From NCBI RefSeq assembly GCF_018070565.1, contig NZ_JAGPXL010000011.1, positions 124,001 through 188,000 of the forward strand: DNA of 64,000 nucleotides. The letters run 5' to 3'. Under the pieces are notes generated by a model. It did no database searches and was not told the origin of the DNA. It saw nothing but the letters and a program-made list of their open reading frames with translations. Below, in pieces: positions 54,076-62,780 of the stretch. Positions within the stretch are counted from its first letter, which is position 1, and each line of letters starts with the position of its first letter. Made by a program: the position numbers and the translations under genes. The DNA is from Streptomyces sp. B93 (GTDB lineage: Bacteria > Actinomycetota > Actinomycetes > Streptomycetales > Streptomycetaceae).

Positions 54076-56820
54076 CTACGGCGTCAGCGTCTGGCCGAGC
54101 CGGCCGCCGGCCGGCGTGCCGAGGTTGCCGCGGCTGTAGTACGTGTAGCTGCTGGAGTCGACGCCGGAGCTGCCGCTGTCCAGCTGGAGGATGACACCGT
54201 CGTAGCCGTCCTCACCGAGGGCACCGATGGCGAGGTCGGCCCGGCCCCAGCCGGACAGGTCCTGGAGCACCACCGAGGAGCCGAGCTTGTCGTTGGTCTC
54301 GGTGACGCCGCCGATGCCGCTGGAGTCCTGGTGGAAGGCCTTGCCGCCGGAGCCGGTCAGACCCGTCGAGGAGCCCGGGAGCAGCAGGACCATGCCCGCG
54401 TTGGACCGGTTGGTGCCGCTGCGGGTGATGTCCTCGTTGGGCAGGCCGACGAGGACGTCCGCGTAGCCGTCGTCGTTGTAGTCCCCGGCGGAGACGGCGT
54501 GACCCATGTCGTCTCCGGACTCGGCGCCGCCCGGAACCCCGCTGCTGTTCTGGTGCAGGGTGCGCATCCCGGTGGTGGTGAAGCCGGACGAGGTGCCGAG
54601 GACCATGGTGATCTGGCCGCCCGTGTAGGCGCCGGACTCACTGGACTTCACCTGGCCGATGACGATGTCGTCGTAGCCGTTGCCGTTGAAGTCGCCCGCG
54701 GCGATGGACCGGCCGCCCTTGACGGAGATGACGCCGACCTTGGTGAGGCCGTTCGCGGAGCCCGCGAACCGGACCACGCGGCCGACGCCGCCCGCGTCAC
54801 GGTAGTTGAGGGCGACGTCCGCGTAGCCGTCCCGGTTGAAGTCGCCGGTCGCCGAGTCGAGCAGGGCGATCGAACCGGTCGCGCTCGTGAGGCTCCCGGT
54901 CGTTGTGGCGCCGCCGCGGTGGCGGACCTGGTAGCTGCCGCCCTTGCCGGTGCCCGCGGTGAAGATGTCGGCCTTGCCGTCGGCGTTGAAGTCCCCGACG
55001 CTCACGGTGGAGCCGAGCTTCGCCCCGGTCGCGGTGATGCCGGACGCGGTGGTGAAGGAGTAGCCGCTGTTCAGGCCGGGGCCGTACAGCACGGTGACCT
55101 GGCCGCGGTCGGCGTGGCCGCTGGTGTCGTCCTCGCCGGGCGAACCGATCACCAGGTCGGCGTAGCCGTCGCCGTTGTTGTCGCCCCAGGCGGTGGAGGC
55201 GCCGAAGGCGTCGCCGGTCTCGTTGCCGCCGGGCACCCCGGGGCTGCCCTGGCTGAGCGAACGCCGCAGGTCGGCGACGGGGCCGTCGGTGCCGCCCGGC
55301 ACCACGACGAGGCGGTTGCTGTTCGGCAGGCCCGCGACCAGGTCGTTGACGCCGTCGCGGTTGAAGTCGGAGGTCGGGATGGCCGAGCTGGCGCCGGGGC
55401 TGGCGGCGAACCGGCGGATCTCACCGAGCTTGGAATACAGGGTCCGGCCGGGGCACTCGGTGGCGTAGCCGTCCTTGTGGCCGGCGATCTGGTTCAGGGT
55501 GGCCTGGTCGCCCTTCTTCCACACGCCGGTGTCGCCACCCGCGGTCAGGGTGACCTTGCCGGTCGGGTTGCCGCCGTACTGGCCCAGCTTCCACGCGGCG
55601 ACCCGCGCCACCGACTCCAGCGTCGCCCGGGTGGGGCGGGCCGGTGGGATGCCCTTGGTCGGGTCGCCCTCGTAGTCGCCGAGGACGGCGATGCCGGTGG
55701 AGTAGGAGTTGAAGCCGTAGGTGTGTGCACCCTGCACGGGCAGGTCGATGCCGCCCGCGCGGCCCTCGAAGATCTGGCCGCACTTGTCGACCAGGAAGTT
55801 GTAGCCGAGGTCGTTCCACTCGTTGACCTGGACGTGGTACGCCATGACGCCGCGCACCAGCGACGCCGACTGGGCGCAGCTGTAGCTGTTGGAGCCGACC
55901 GTGTGGTGCACGAAGACGGCCTGCACCTTGTCGATGTAGCTCGGCGGGTCCTCGACCAGCGACTCGTTGGCGCCCCACCCGGCCCGGCTGATGACGGGCG
56001 GCTTGGTGACGGTGGACGGCGGGGCGACCGGCTTGGTCTCGGTCGGCGACGGGGACGTGGTGGCCGTGTCGGTGGGAGACGCCGTCGTGGAGCCGGTCGG
56101 CGAGGCGGTCCCGGTGGCCTCGGCGGTCTCCGTGCTCCCGGCGGTGGTCTCGGTGGCCGTGGCCGTCGCGGTGACCGTGTCGGTCGCGGAGTCGGTGGCC
56201 GTGCCGTCCGTCGTCTCCGTGGCGGTGGGGCTGGCGGTCTCGGCGGCGAACGCCACCGGTTCGATCTCGGTGCCGATGGACTTGGTCTCGGCGTTGGTCA
56301 CCACGCCCGGGTCGACGAGGTTGACCTCGAGCCCCTTGGGCAGCCCGGCGCTGGACGTGCCGTCCTCCCGGACGACCTGCACCTCGACACCGTCGGACGG
56401 GCCGACCCACAGCGGCTCGGAGGCGCCGCGGGCGCCCAGCTCGATGCCCTCCGGCGGGTCCTGGCCCAGCTCGAGGTCCTGCCAGCCGGTCCAGTCGCCG
56501 GTCCCGGTGCTGCGGGTGCGCACCTGCGCGGTGCCGTCGAGCTGCACCCGGGGTCCGGTCCAGGAGACGCCGAGCAGGGAGAACTGCTGGGTGCTGGTGC
56601 GCGGCAGCTCGCGCTCGCGGTTGCCGCTGCCCTTGAGGGCGATGTCGTAGACCTTGACCGGCCGCTTGGCACGGGTCTCCACCCCCTGCGGGTCGTCGGA
56701 GGGGCTGGCCAGGGCGTACGTCACGACGCCGCCACCCCCCAGGACGACGGCGCCGAGCGTGAGCCAGGCTCTGCGCTTCAAGCTCAGCGGTCTGTACGCG
56801 TGCGACGTACGACGACTCAA
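54076..56820 (-). CDS. Exported PGRP-type N-acetylmuramoyl-L-alanine amidase with FG-GAP repeats
   Basis: 914 residues. Signal or anchor: RAWLTLGAVVLGGGGVVTYA. After an N-terminal region and a Thr/Ala/Ser-rich stalk (about 195-265), an amidase-2/PGRP domain (about 280-455) shows ISRAGWGANESLVEDPP, VQAVFVHHTVGSNSYSC (Zn His), GGIDLPVQGAHTYGFNSYST (Zn His) and IAGHKDGYATECPGRTLYS (Zn Cys). Then come about seven FG-GAP units (DFNRDGVNDLVAGLPN, DNNGDGYADLVIGSPGED, DYNDDGYADVLVGLPNED), a calcium-dependent beta-propeller typical of adhesion or binding. It cleaves peptidoglycan. TTG start at 56820 with GGGTGGG; no ATG/GTG is in frame before it. Confidence 0.93.
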   Translation of the reverse strand: MSRRTSHAYRPLSLKRRAWLTLGAVVLGGGGVVTYALASPSDDPQGVETRAKRPVKVYDIALKGSGNRERELPRTSTQQFSLLGVSWTGPRVQLDGTAQVRTRSTGTGDWTGWQDLELGQDPPEGIELGARGASEPLWVGPSDGVEVQVVREDGTSSAGLPKGLEVNLVDPGVVTNAETKSIGTEIEPVAFAAETASPTATETTDGTATDSATDTVTATATATETTAGSTETAEATGTASPTGSTTASPTDTATTSPSPTETKPVAPPSTVTKPPVISRAGWGANESLVEDPPSYIDKVQAVFVHHTVGSNSYSCAQSASLVRGVMAYHVQVNEWNDLGYNFLVDKCGQIFEGRAGGIDLPVQGAHTYGFNSYSTGIAVLGDYEGDPTKGIPPARPTRATLESVARVAAWKLGQYGGNPTGKVTLTAGGDTGVWKKGDQATLNQIAGHKDGYATECPGRTLYSKLGEIRRFAASPGASSAIPTSDFNRDGVNDLVAGLPNSNRLVVVPGGTDGPVADLRRSLSQGSPGVPGGNETGDAFGASTAWGDNNGDGYADLVIGSPGEDDTSGHADRGQVTVLYGPGLNSGYSFTTASGITATGAKLGSTVSVGDFNADGKADIFTAGTGKGGSYQVRHRGGATTTGSLTSATGSIALLDSATGDFNRDGYADVALNYRDAGGVGRVVRFAGSANGLTKVGVISVKGGRSIAAGDFNGNGYDDIVIGQVKSSESGAYTGGQITMVLGTSSGFTTTGMRTLHQNSSGVPGGAESGDDMGHAVSAGDYNDDGYADVLVGLPNEDITRSGTNRSNAGMVLLLPGSSTGLTGSGGKAFHQDSSGIGGVTETNDKLGSSVVLQDLSGWGRADLAIGALGEDGYDGVILQLDSGSSGVDSSSYTYYSRGNLGTPAGGRLGQTLTP

Positions 56821-57193
56821 GACGAACCCACCCCAAATTGGCCGCGACGGGCCACAGAAGATCGAAAGAAGTAGTCACGCAAGGCACATCCGTCACGGGG
56901 ATGGCCTGCTGTACCCAGCGCATTGTGCTGGGCGAACATCACTTGCCCACAGGGCTAAGTGGTCTAGATCACAGCCTGATGCCTCCTGTCGATTGCGCCA
57001 TGCACACGACAGACCAACGAGCCCGGAAAAGGTTGTACGGGGCACCCGCGATTCCCCTGTGACATTCGGCATGTCCGGGGCCCGTGTCGTTTCGCGGCGG
57101 GGATCCGCTGGGACTGAGGGGGACCGCTGTGCGTTCCCGACGCCGAGCGAAGAGGTGGGGGTCTCATGAGCCGAGTGGACGAGTACGTGCCGT
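56821..57193. other. Divergent regulatory region of the PGRP-amidase gene
   Basis: About 370 bases, lower in GC than the neighbours. It contains a DasR-like site (56958-56973), an inverted repeat CCCAGC...GCTGGG (56915-56933) and the start region of the small gene to the right, including the ribosome site AGAGGTGGGGG. No other gene is supported. Confidence 0.65.
56958..56973. promoter_or_regulatory. DasR-like dre site
   Basis: AGTGGTCTAGATCACA matches the DasR palindrome (A, G/C, TGGTCTAGACCA, G/C, T) at 14 of 16 positions. It lies about 140 bases before the PGRP-amidase start. DasR is the GlcNAc-6-P-responsive repressor controlling chitin and aminosugar genes and linking them to cell-wall turnover. 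Confidence 0.65.
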
Positions 57194-57592
57194 GTGCGAC
57201 CGAGATGCGGGCGTACGCCACGGCGTTCGCGTGTCACCGCCCGGAACCGACTGCCGCTGGACTACTCCGTCCGCAGCCTGCGCGTCGTCGACTTCCTCAT
57301 TGACGGCCTGCGCAAGGGCGGCGCCGACCAGGACCGGGCCCGGGACACCCTCTGCGGCCTCGGTGCCTACGTCGGCGAGGTGCTCGTACGCCGCGCGGGC
57401 GCCGCCTGGGTGGACCTCGACGCCGGTCAGCGGGCCGTGCTCGGCCAGCCGGTCGGCGTCCGGATGCCCGACGGCCGGATCTGGAACCCCCTCGGCAAGG
57501 TCCTCAACCGCTTCGAGGCGGGCGGCCCCGACGAGTCGCTCCAGACCTTCTACCTGACCCTGCACGGCCGCTCCCAGAGACCGGCCGCCTGA
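57194..57592 (+). CDS. Hypothetical protein, possibly frameshifted copy of the 53.6-kb gene
   Basis: 132 residues in this frame. The core, RLPLDYSVRSLRVVDFLIDG, DTLCGLGAYVGEVLVRRAG and VRMPDGRIWNPLGKVLNRFE, is paralogous to the gene at 53560. A better start, ATG at 57166 (MSRVDEYVPCATEMRAYATA) with AGAGGTGGGGG, is in another frame and stops after 45 codons. Moving the frame by one base near 57230 would join it to this core. So the gene may be frameshifted, be affected by a sequencing error, or start at the weak GTG 57194. Confidence 0.65.
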   Translation: MRPRCGRTPRRSRVTARNRLPLDYSVRSLRVVDFLIDGLRKGGADQDRARDTLCGLGAYVGEVLVRRAGAAWVDLDAGQRAVLGQPVGVRMPDGRIWNPLGKVLNRFEAGGPDESLQTFYLTLHGRSQRPAA

Positions 57593-57771
57593 CGACCCGC
57601 CCCACCTCGGCCGGAACCGTGTCGAACGCCGTGTCGATCTTCCTCGCGCGTTCTGACGGGCTGTGACACTTCTGTGAGCACCGGCGCTGATGACCTTGGG
57701 GGGCGTCGACACGGCCGATGCGTGTCGCACGGCGCGGACTAGCAACGGACCCGGTACGAACGAGGACAGTC

Positions 57772-58404
57772 TTGGGCCAGGGAGGGGAACCCCGGCGCGC
57801 ACAGGCGTACGACGGGGAGCTGGGCGCGGCCGTCGCGCGGGCGCAGGACGGTGACGAGGCCGCGTTCGCGGTCGCGTACCGGATCGTGCAGCCCGGCCTG
57901 CTCGGCTATCTGCGCGGGCTCGTCGGCGACGACGCCGAGGACGTGGCGTCCGACGCCTGGCTGGAGATAGCCCGGGACCTCGGGCGGTTCAAGGGCGACG
58001 GTGCCGGGTTCCGCGGCTGGACCGCGACCATCGCCCGGCACCGGGCGCTCGACCACCTGCGCCGCCAGCGGGTGCGGCCCCGCCCCAGCGCCCTCGAACA
58101 GGACGTACTGGAGCTGCCCGGACCGCACACCACCCACGACCAGGCGTTCGAGGCGCTGTCCACCGAGCGCGCCCTGCAGCTCGTCCGCGAACTGCCCCGT
58201 GACCAGGCGGAAGCGGTACTGCTCCGGGTCGTCGTCGGCCTCGACGGACCCGCCGCCGCCCGCGTCCTCGGCAAGCGTCCCGGCGCCGTCCGCACCGCCG
58301 CCTACCGCGGCCTCAGACGCCTCGCCCGCCGCCTCGGCGCCGGGGACGCCACGACCGGGGGTGTGACGGATGACGGCCCCCGGACGCTGGGTGAGTCGAA
58401 ATGA
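57772..58404 (+). CDS. ECF sigma factor (tandem module 1)
   Basis: 210 residues from TTG 57772 (LGQGGEPRRAQAYDGELGAA) with GAGGACAG upstream; an ATG at 57718 is less likely. Region 2 (about 20-95): YLRGLVGDDAEDVASDAWLE, GWTATIARHRALDHLRRQR. Region 4 (about 135-195): ALQLVRELPRDQAEAVLLRV and ARVLGKRPGAVRTAAYRGLR. Followed, after 273 bases, by a membrane protein that resembles an anti-sigma partner. Similar module repeats just downstream. Confidence 0.93.
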   Translation: MGQGGEPRRAQAYDGELGAAVARAQDGDEAAFAVAYRIVQPGLLGYLRGLVGDDAEDVASDAWLEIARDLGRFKGDGAGFRGWTATIARHRALDHLRRQRVRPRPSALEQDVLELPGPHTTHDQAFEALSTERALQLVRELPRDQAEAVLLRVVVGLDGPAAARVLGKRPGAVRTAAYRGLRRLARRLGAGDATTGGVTDDGPRTLGESK

Positions 58405-58677
58405 GCGACGCCGACAGTCCCCGACCACCGACCCGCCGCACGGCCCGCGCGACGACGCCGGGGGCGGAGGGTGGCGGTGGTGCGCGGGGGGTGCCCGGTG
58501 CGGTTGGCTGGGCGCGGGTGCGCGGGCGGTCCGAGGCGGTCGCCCGGGCCGGTGCCGGCAAGGGAGCCGGTGCGGTCGGTCAGGCGCGTCCGCCCGGTCG
58601 GCCGGGCGTTGTCGGTCGTACGGCGATGGTGCCGGGCCGGGTCGGATCAGCGAGGCGGAACAGGAACGGAAGCGGAC
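58405..58677 (+). other. Region between sigma factor and membrane partner
   Basis: 273 bases. An ORF of 111 codons (58401-58736) starts at an ATG overlapping the sigma stop (ATGA), but its composition is biased toward Arg/Gly/Ala and it has no recognised domain; it then reads under the next gene. I see no firm gene. Possibly the leader of the partner gene, now degraded. Confidence 0.4.
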
Positions 58678-59505
58678 ATGGGCGAACGGATGAGCGACGG
58701 CGGAGTCTCCGGCCGTCGGCGTGCGCACCCCGGTGACGCCGCGTCCGGCCCCTGGTGGGCGGAGCAGGACGGCGCCCTGGAGGCGCTGCTCACCGAGGCG
58801 CTGCGCGAGCGCCGGATCGACGCCGACGCCGAGCAGCGCGCCGTCGCCGCGTTCCGCACCGCCCGGGACGCCGGAGCGCACAGCGCCCGCACCCGGCGCC
58901 GGGACGACTGGCGCACCCGGCCGCGGCGCCGCGCCGGACGCTCGCTGCGGACCACGTTCGCCGTGCTGCTCGGCAGCCTCACGCTGGGCGGTGTCGCGGT
59001 CGCCGCGATCGGCTCGGGCGGGTCCACGGCCGGCGACGCCACCAAGGACCGGGAACGGCCCCGCACCACCACGTCCCGCCCGGACGCCCCGGCCGCCGAG
59101 CCCGGCACCGCCGGTTCCGACGCCGGGTCCACGCAGCCCGGGCGTCCGCCCGCCGCCCAGGACACCCAGGCCCACTGCCGGGCGTACGAGCAGGTCGGCG
59201 GCCGTGGCAAGGCGCTGGACGCCACCTCCTGGCAGCGGCTCGTGGCCGCGGCGGGCGGCGTGGACGAGGTCGACGCCTACTGCGCCGCGCGGACCGGCCC
59301 GTCGGCGCGCCCCACGGACCCGCCCCGGCCCACCGGTACGGCCCGCCCGTCCGCACCGGAGCGGAGCACGGGCAAGAGCGGCGGCGAGGGCGGCGCGGAC
59401 AACGCCGACAACGGCGACAGCGCTGAGAACGGCGACAGCGCTGAGAACGGCGAGAACGCTGACAACGCCGAAAACGCCGACAAGAGCAACGGGAAGAACC
59501 AGTAG
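58678..59505 (+). CDS. Single-pass membrane partner of the ECF sigma factor (module 1)
   Basis: 275 residues. The N-terminal cytoplasmic part (WAEQDGALEALLTEALRERR, EQRAVAAFRTARDAG) could bind sigma. One transmembrane helix at about 85-105 (LRTTFAVLLGSLTLGGVAVA). The outside part has a Thr/Pro linker and a two-cysteine motif, HCRAYEQVGG to VDEVDAYCAARTG, shared with the partner in module 2. The C-terminus repeats Asp/Asn/Glu units (NGDSAENGDSAENGENADNA). ATG at 58678 after GGAAG. Confidence 0.8.
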   Translation: MGERMSDGGVSGRRRAHPGDAASGPWWAEQDGALEALLTEALRERRIDADAEQRAVAAFRTARDAGAHSARTRRRDDWRTRPRRRAGRSLRTTFAVLLGSLTLGGVAVAAIGSGGSTAGDATKDRERPRTTTSRPDAPAAEPGTAGSDAGSTQPGRPPAAQDTQAHCRAYEQVGGRGKALDATSWQRLVAAAGGVDEVDAYCAARTGPSARPTDPPRPTGTARPSAPERSTGKSGGEGGADNADNGDSAENGDSAENGENADNAENADKSNGKNQ

Positions 59506-59852
59506 GCCGGAGGGGGCGCTGGGAATCGCCCGAGGTCACGGCGGTGGCGCCGGGGACGACCGGGGCCGCCACCCCCCACAGGAGAGGCCCCGGCCGTCGC
59601 GCGGCACGGGCCGCGCGGCGGCCCGTACTTCCTACAGCGCCGCGGGTGCGCTTTCTGTCACACCCTCTGCGTCACGAGTTAGTTGCATCCTCTATGAACA
59701 TGGACGGGGAGCGGTTTCACGCCGTAACGTGCGTTTCGCGCCGAGTGCGGATGATCAACAGGGGTGACGGGTGACTGCCGCCACCACCGGCTGGCAGTGA
59801 GCCGCACACACACCAACCACGAGAAGCCGAAGGCGCAAAAGAGGGGCGTACG
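59506..59852. other. Intergenic region before ECF module 2
   Basis: 347 bases with no supported gene. Contains a terminator-like hairpin (ccggggcc 59560-59567 with ggccccgg 59586-59593) and an AT-richer stretch (59690-59770) likely to hold the promoter of the second sigma gene, and the ribosome site GAGGGG. Confidence 0.6.
59560..59593 (+). terminator. Terminator of ECF module 1
   Basis: Exact 8-bp stem with an 18-base loop, 55 bases past the stop of the membrane partner gene. Confidence 0.5.
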
Positions 59853-60527
59853 GTGCTGGGGGACGACGCGGAGCTGACGGCCGCGGTGCTTGCGGCACAG
59901 GACGGGGACGAGACCGCGTTCCGGACTGTGTACCGCGCGGTGCACCCACGGCTGCTCGGATACGTACGGACGCTGGTCGGCGACCCCGACGCCGAGGACG
60001 TCGCCTCCGAGGCCTGGCTCCAGATCGCCCGGGACCTGGAACGCTTCAGCGGCGACGCCGACCGGTTCCGCGGCTGGGCCGCCCGGATAGCCCGCAACCG
60101 GGCCCTGGACCACATACGCATGCGCGGCCGCCGCCCCGCGATCGGCGGCGACGAGACCGAACTGACCGGCCGAGCCGCCGAGTCGGACACCGCGGGCGAG
60201 GCGATGGAGTCACTGGCCACCGACCGCACCCTCTCCCTCATCGCCCGGCTGCCCCAGGACCAGGCCGAGGCCGTCGTCCTGAGGGTCGTCGTCGGCCTCG
60301 ACGCCAAGACGGCCGCGGACACGCTCGGCAAACGCCCCGGCGCCGTCCGCACCGCCGCGCACCGCGGCCTGAAACGGCTCGCGGAACTCCTCGGCGACCA
60401 ACTCGGCGACGATCCGGAATCCACCGGTGGGCTCGACGCCGTCCCCGCCCCGCGGCAACCGCGCGGGCGGACGGTGACGTCCGCGACTGTGACGCATACG
60501 CGCGCGCGGACGCAGAAGGATGTGTGA
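59853..60527 (+). CDS. ECF sigma factor (tandem module 2)
   Basis: 224 residues. Region 2: YVRTLVGDPDAEDVASEAWL, RGWAARIARNRALDHIRMR. Region 4: LSLIARLPQDQAEAVVLRVV, ADTLGKRPGAVRTAAHRGLK. Closely related to the sigma factor in module 1 along the whole length. The stop shares bases with the ATG of its partner (TGATG). GTG start after GAGGGG. Confidence 0.95.
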   Translation: MLGDDAELTAAVLAAQDGDETAFRTVYRAVHPRLLGYVRTLVGDPDAEDVASEAWLQIARDLERFSGDADRFRGWAARIARNRALDHIRMRGRRPAIGGDETELTGRAAESDTAGEAMESLATDRTLSLIARLPQDQAEAVVLRVVVGLDAKTAADTLGKRPGAVRTAAHRGLKRLAELLGDQLGDDPESTGGLDAVPAPRQPRGRTVTSATVTHTRARTQKDV

Positions 60528-61561
60528 TGGCCGACGAGCAGTACAGGTGGCTGGACCGCGATACGGCGGAGCGGTTGCTGCGCGGAGAGCCGCTGGACGC
60601 TGCCGGCGCCGACGCCCGTGAACCCGCCCGCCGACTGGCCGACGCCCTCGGCGCGCTCTCCGCGCAGACCCCGCTGACCAGCGAGGAACTCCCCGGCGAG
60701 GACGCCGCGTTGGCCGCCTTCCGCAAGGCCCGGACGGACCGCGAGGAGGAGCACGCCGCCCTTGGCGTGGGCTCCCGCGCCCGCCCTGGCGCCGACGCCG
60801 GGCTGGTTCGGATCGGCGTACGTCCCCCGCGCGCCGACCGCTCCGGCCGCGCGCGCCGCCCGCGCTGGGGCCGCCCCCTGCGCCTCGGACTGGCCGCCGC
60901 GCTGACCGCGGGAATGGTCGGCGGGGTCGCCGTGGCGGCCGGAACCGGAGTCCTGCCGACACCGTTCGACGACAGCACACCGGCCCCGGCCAGTTCGGTC
61001 TCGGCTGCGGCCCCCGAGCGCCCGCTGGTCTCCCCCTCCCCCGACGGCACCCGCGGCCAGGGCTCGGGAACGGCCGTCGGCGGAGAGCACGCCACCCGGA
61101 GCCCGTCCGCCACGGCCCCCTCGGGCGAGGCGGACGGCAAGGAAGCCGCCGCCTGCCGCGATCTGCGCGACGGCAAGAAGCTGGACGTCGACCGCCGCCG
61201 CGCCCTGGAGGGTGCGGCGGGCGGGCCGTCCCGGGTCCCGAAGTACTGCGAGGCCGCCCTGAAGGACAAGGCCGTCGGCAGCGGCGCCACCAAAGACAAC
61301 GGCGGCGACGGCAACGGCGACCAGGAGAAGGCCGACGGGGACGGCGACAAAGAGAAGGACAAGGGCAAGGCCAAGGGAAAAGAGACCAAGGACGAGGACC
61401 AGGACGAGGACCAGGGCAAGGTCAACGGCAAGGGCGGCGGCAACGGCAAGGGCCGGGACGAGAACAAGGGCGGCCAGGACAAGGACAAGGCGTCCGGCAA
61501 GGACAAGACCCCCGGCAAGAACAAGACCCCCGGCAAGAACAAGGCGTCGGACGCCCCCTGA
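60527..61561 (+). CDS. Single-pass membrane partner of the ECF sigma factor (module 2)
   Basis: 344 residues. Cytoplasmic N-terminus (YRWLDRDTAERLLRGEPLDA, EDAALAAFRKARTDREEEH), one helix at about 122-142 (RLGLAAALTAGMVGGVAVAA), then an outside part with the two-cysteine motif AACRDLRDGKKLDVDRRRAL, ending VPKYCEAALKDKAVG. The last 75 residues are Lys/Asp/Gly repeats (KDKASGKDKTPGKNKTPGKN), highly basic. ATG at 60527 overlaps the sigma stop. An anti-sigma role is inferred from context only. Confidence 0.85.
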   Translation: MADEQYRWLDRDTAERLLRGEPLDAAGADAREPARRLADALGALSAQTPLTSEELPGEDAALAAFRKARTDREEEHAALGVGSRARPGADAGLVRIGVRPPRADRSGRARRPRWGRPLRLGLAAALTAGMVGGVAVAAGTGVLPTPFDDSTPAPASSVSAAAPERPLVSPSPDGTRGQGSGTAVGGEHATRSPSATAPSGEADGKEAAACRDLRDGKKLDVDRRRALEGAAGGPSRVPKYCEAALKDKAVGSGATKDNGGDGNGDQEKADGDGDKEKDKGKAKGKETKDEDQDEDQGKVNGKGGGNGKGRDENKGGQDKDKASGKDKTPGKNKTPGKNKASDAP

Positions 61562-61758
61562 CCTGCGCTTTCGTGTCGCGTGGAACTTTTCCTGCGCAGG
61601 GTGTGACACATTCGGCCCCCGAGGCGCAGTAATGAGTGAGCCGACTGGTCATCGGCTTCATGGCACAGAGCCAGGGTTCCCCCCGTACCCAGGGCTTGTG
61701 CTCCTTGGCGCGGGCGGGACACGTTCCCCCGGTCCCGCCCGCGCCCCACAAGAAGCCC

Positions 61759-62616
61759 TCACCGGTGCACGACGACCTTGTCGCCGTTCCTCACCTGCGC
61801 GAACAGATCCGCGATCGCGGGCTCGTCCCGGACGTTGACGCAGCCGTGCGAGGAGCCCGCGTAGCCGCGCGCCGCGAAGTCGGAGGAGTAGTGCACGGCC
61901 TGTCCGCCGCTGAAGAACATGGCGTACGGCATGGGGGAGTCGTAGAGCGTTGACACATGGTGCCGTGACTTCCAGTAGACCTCGAACACACCTTCCCGGG
62001 TCGGTGTGTACTCCGAGCCGAACCGGACCGGCATCACCGACACCGTCCGGCCGTCGATCATCCAGCGCAGGGTCCGGCTGGACTTGCTGATGCAGAGCAC
62101 CCGTCCCGTCAGACAGCGCGGATCGGGCGCGTCGGCGGGCTGACCGCCCATCAGATAGAGCTGCCACCTGCCCGGTTCCGTGGTCATGTCCAGCAGCCGC
62201 TGCCAGGTGACGGTGTCGGTCCGGCCGGTCGGGGGCAGTCCGCGCTTGCCCTGGAAGCCGCGTACGGCCTGCTCGGTCAGGTCGTCGTAGGTGCCGGTCG
62301 GCCCGTCGAAGAGCCAGTCGATCTGACGCAGCCGGGCCTGGAGTTCGCGTATGTCCCGCCCGCTGTCCCCGGGCGCGTAGAGCACCGGCGCGGGCGCTGC
62401 GGGCGCGGGCGCGTTGGTGGTCGGGGGGCGGGCCGGGGCGGACGGGGCGCCGTCCTCCGCCGGTGCCGACGACGGCAGTTCCACCCGCAGCGGCGGCACG
62501 GGCTTGCCGTCCTCCCCGGCGGGCTGGACCGTGCAGCCCGCCACCGTGGTCGCCGCCAGCGCGGCGAGTGCGCCGGACAGGCCGAGCAGGGTGACGTACG
62601 ACCTCACACTCCCCAT
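61759..62616 (-). CDS. L,D-transpeptidase lipoprotein
   Basis: 285 residues. Lipoprotein signal [19 protein letters not shown] with lipobox TVAGC. A peptidoglycan-binding domain (about 85-140; [40 protein letters not shown]) precedes the YkuD domain (about 160-285) with catalytic [20 protein letters not shown] (His and Cys). It forms 3-3 cross-links or attaches proteins to peptidoglycan. ATG at 62616 with AAGGA. Confidence 0.95.
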   Translation of the reverse strand: MGSVRSYVTLLGLSGALAALAATTVAGCTVQPAGEDGKPVPPLRVELPSSAPAEDGAPSAPARPPTTNAPAPAAPAPVLYAPGDSGRDIRELQARLRQIDWLFDGPTGTYDDLTEQAVRGFQGKRGLPPTGRTDTVTWQRLLDMTTEPGRWQLYLMGGQPADAPDPRCLTGRVLCISKSSRTLRWMIDGRTVSVMPVRFGSEYTPTREGVFEVYWKSRHHVSTLYDSPMPYAMFFSGGQAVHYSSDFAARGYAGSSHGCVNVRDEPAIADLFAQVRNGDKVVVHR

Positions 62617-62780
62617 GCCCGGGATCCTTCCCCTTCCGTGAGCGCGGGCCAACCGTGGGGCATGGTTGTTGTGAGGAAGGTCCCAGCGGGAGGCCCTCCA
62701 CCGGGCGCACGGCCGCCGCTACAGTCCGTGGCGAGGGTCGGCCTGTACTGGCGAGTAGCAAGCAAACGCGGAGGCGCACC

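Noticed and set aside
58401..58736. 111-codon ORF overlapping the sigma stop in ATGA
   Set aside because: Attractive start position, but composition is Arg/Gly/Ala-biased with no domain, and it overlaps the clear membrane-partner gene in another frame.
57655..61620. Recurring TGTGAC words near both ECF modules (about 57670, 59660, 61600)
   Set aside because: Spacing and orientation differ between sites, so a common operator is not convincing.
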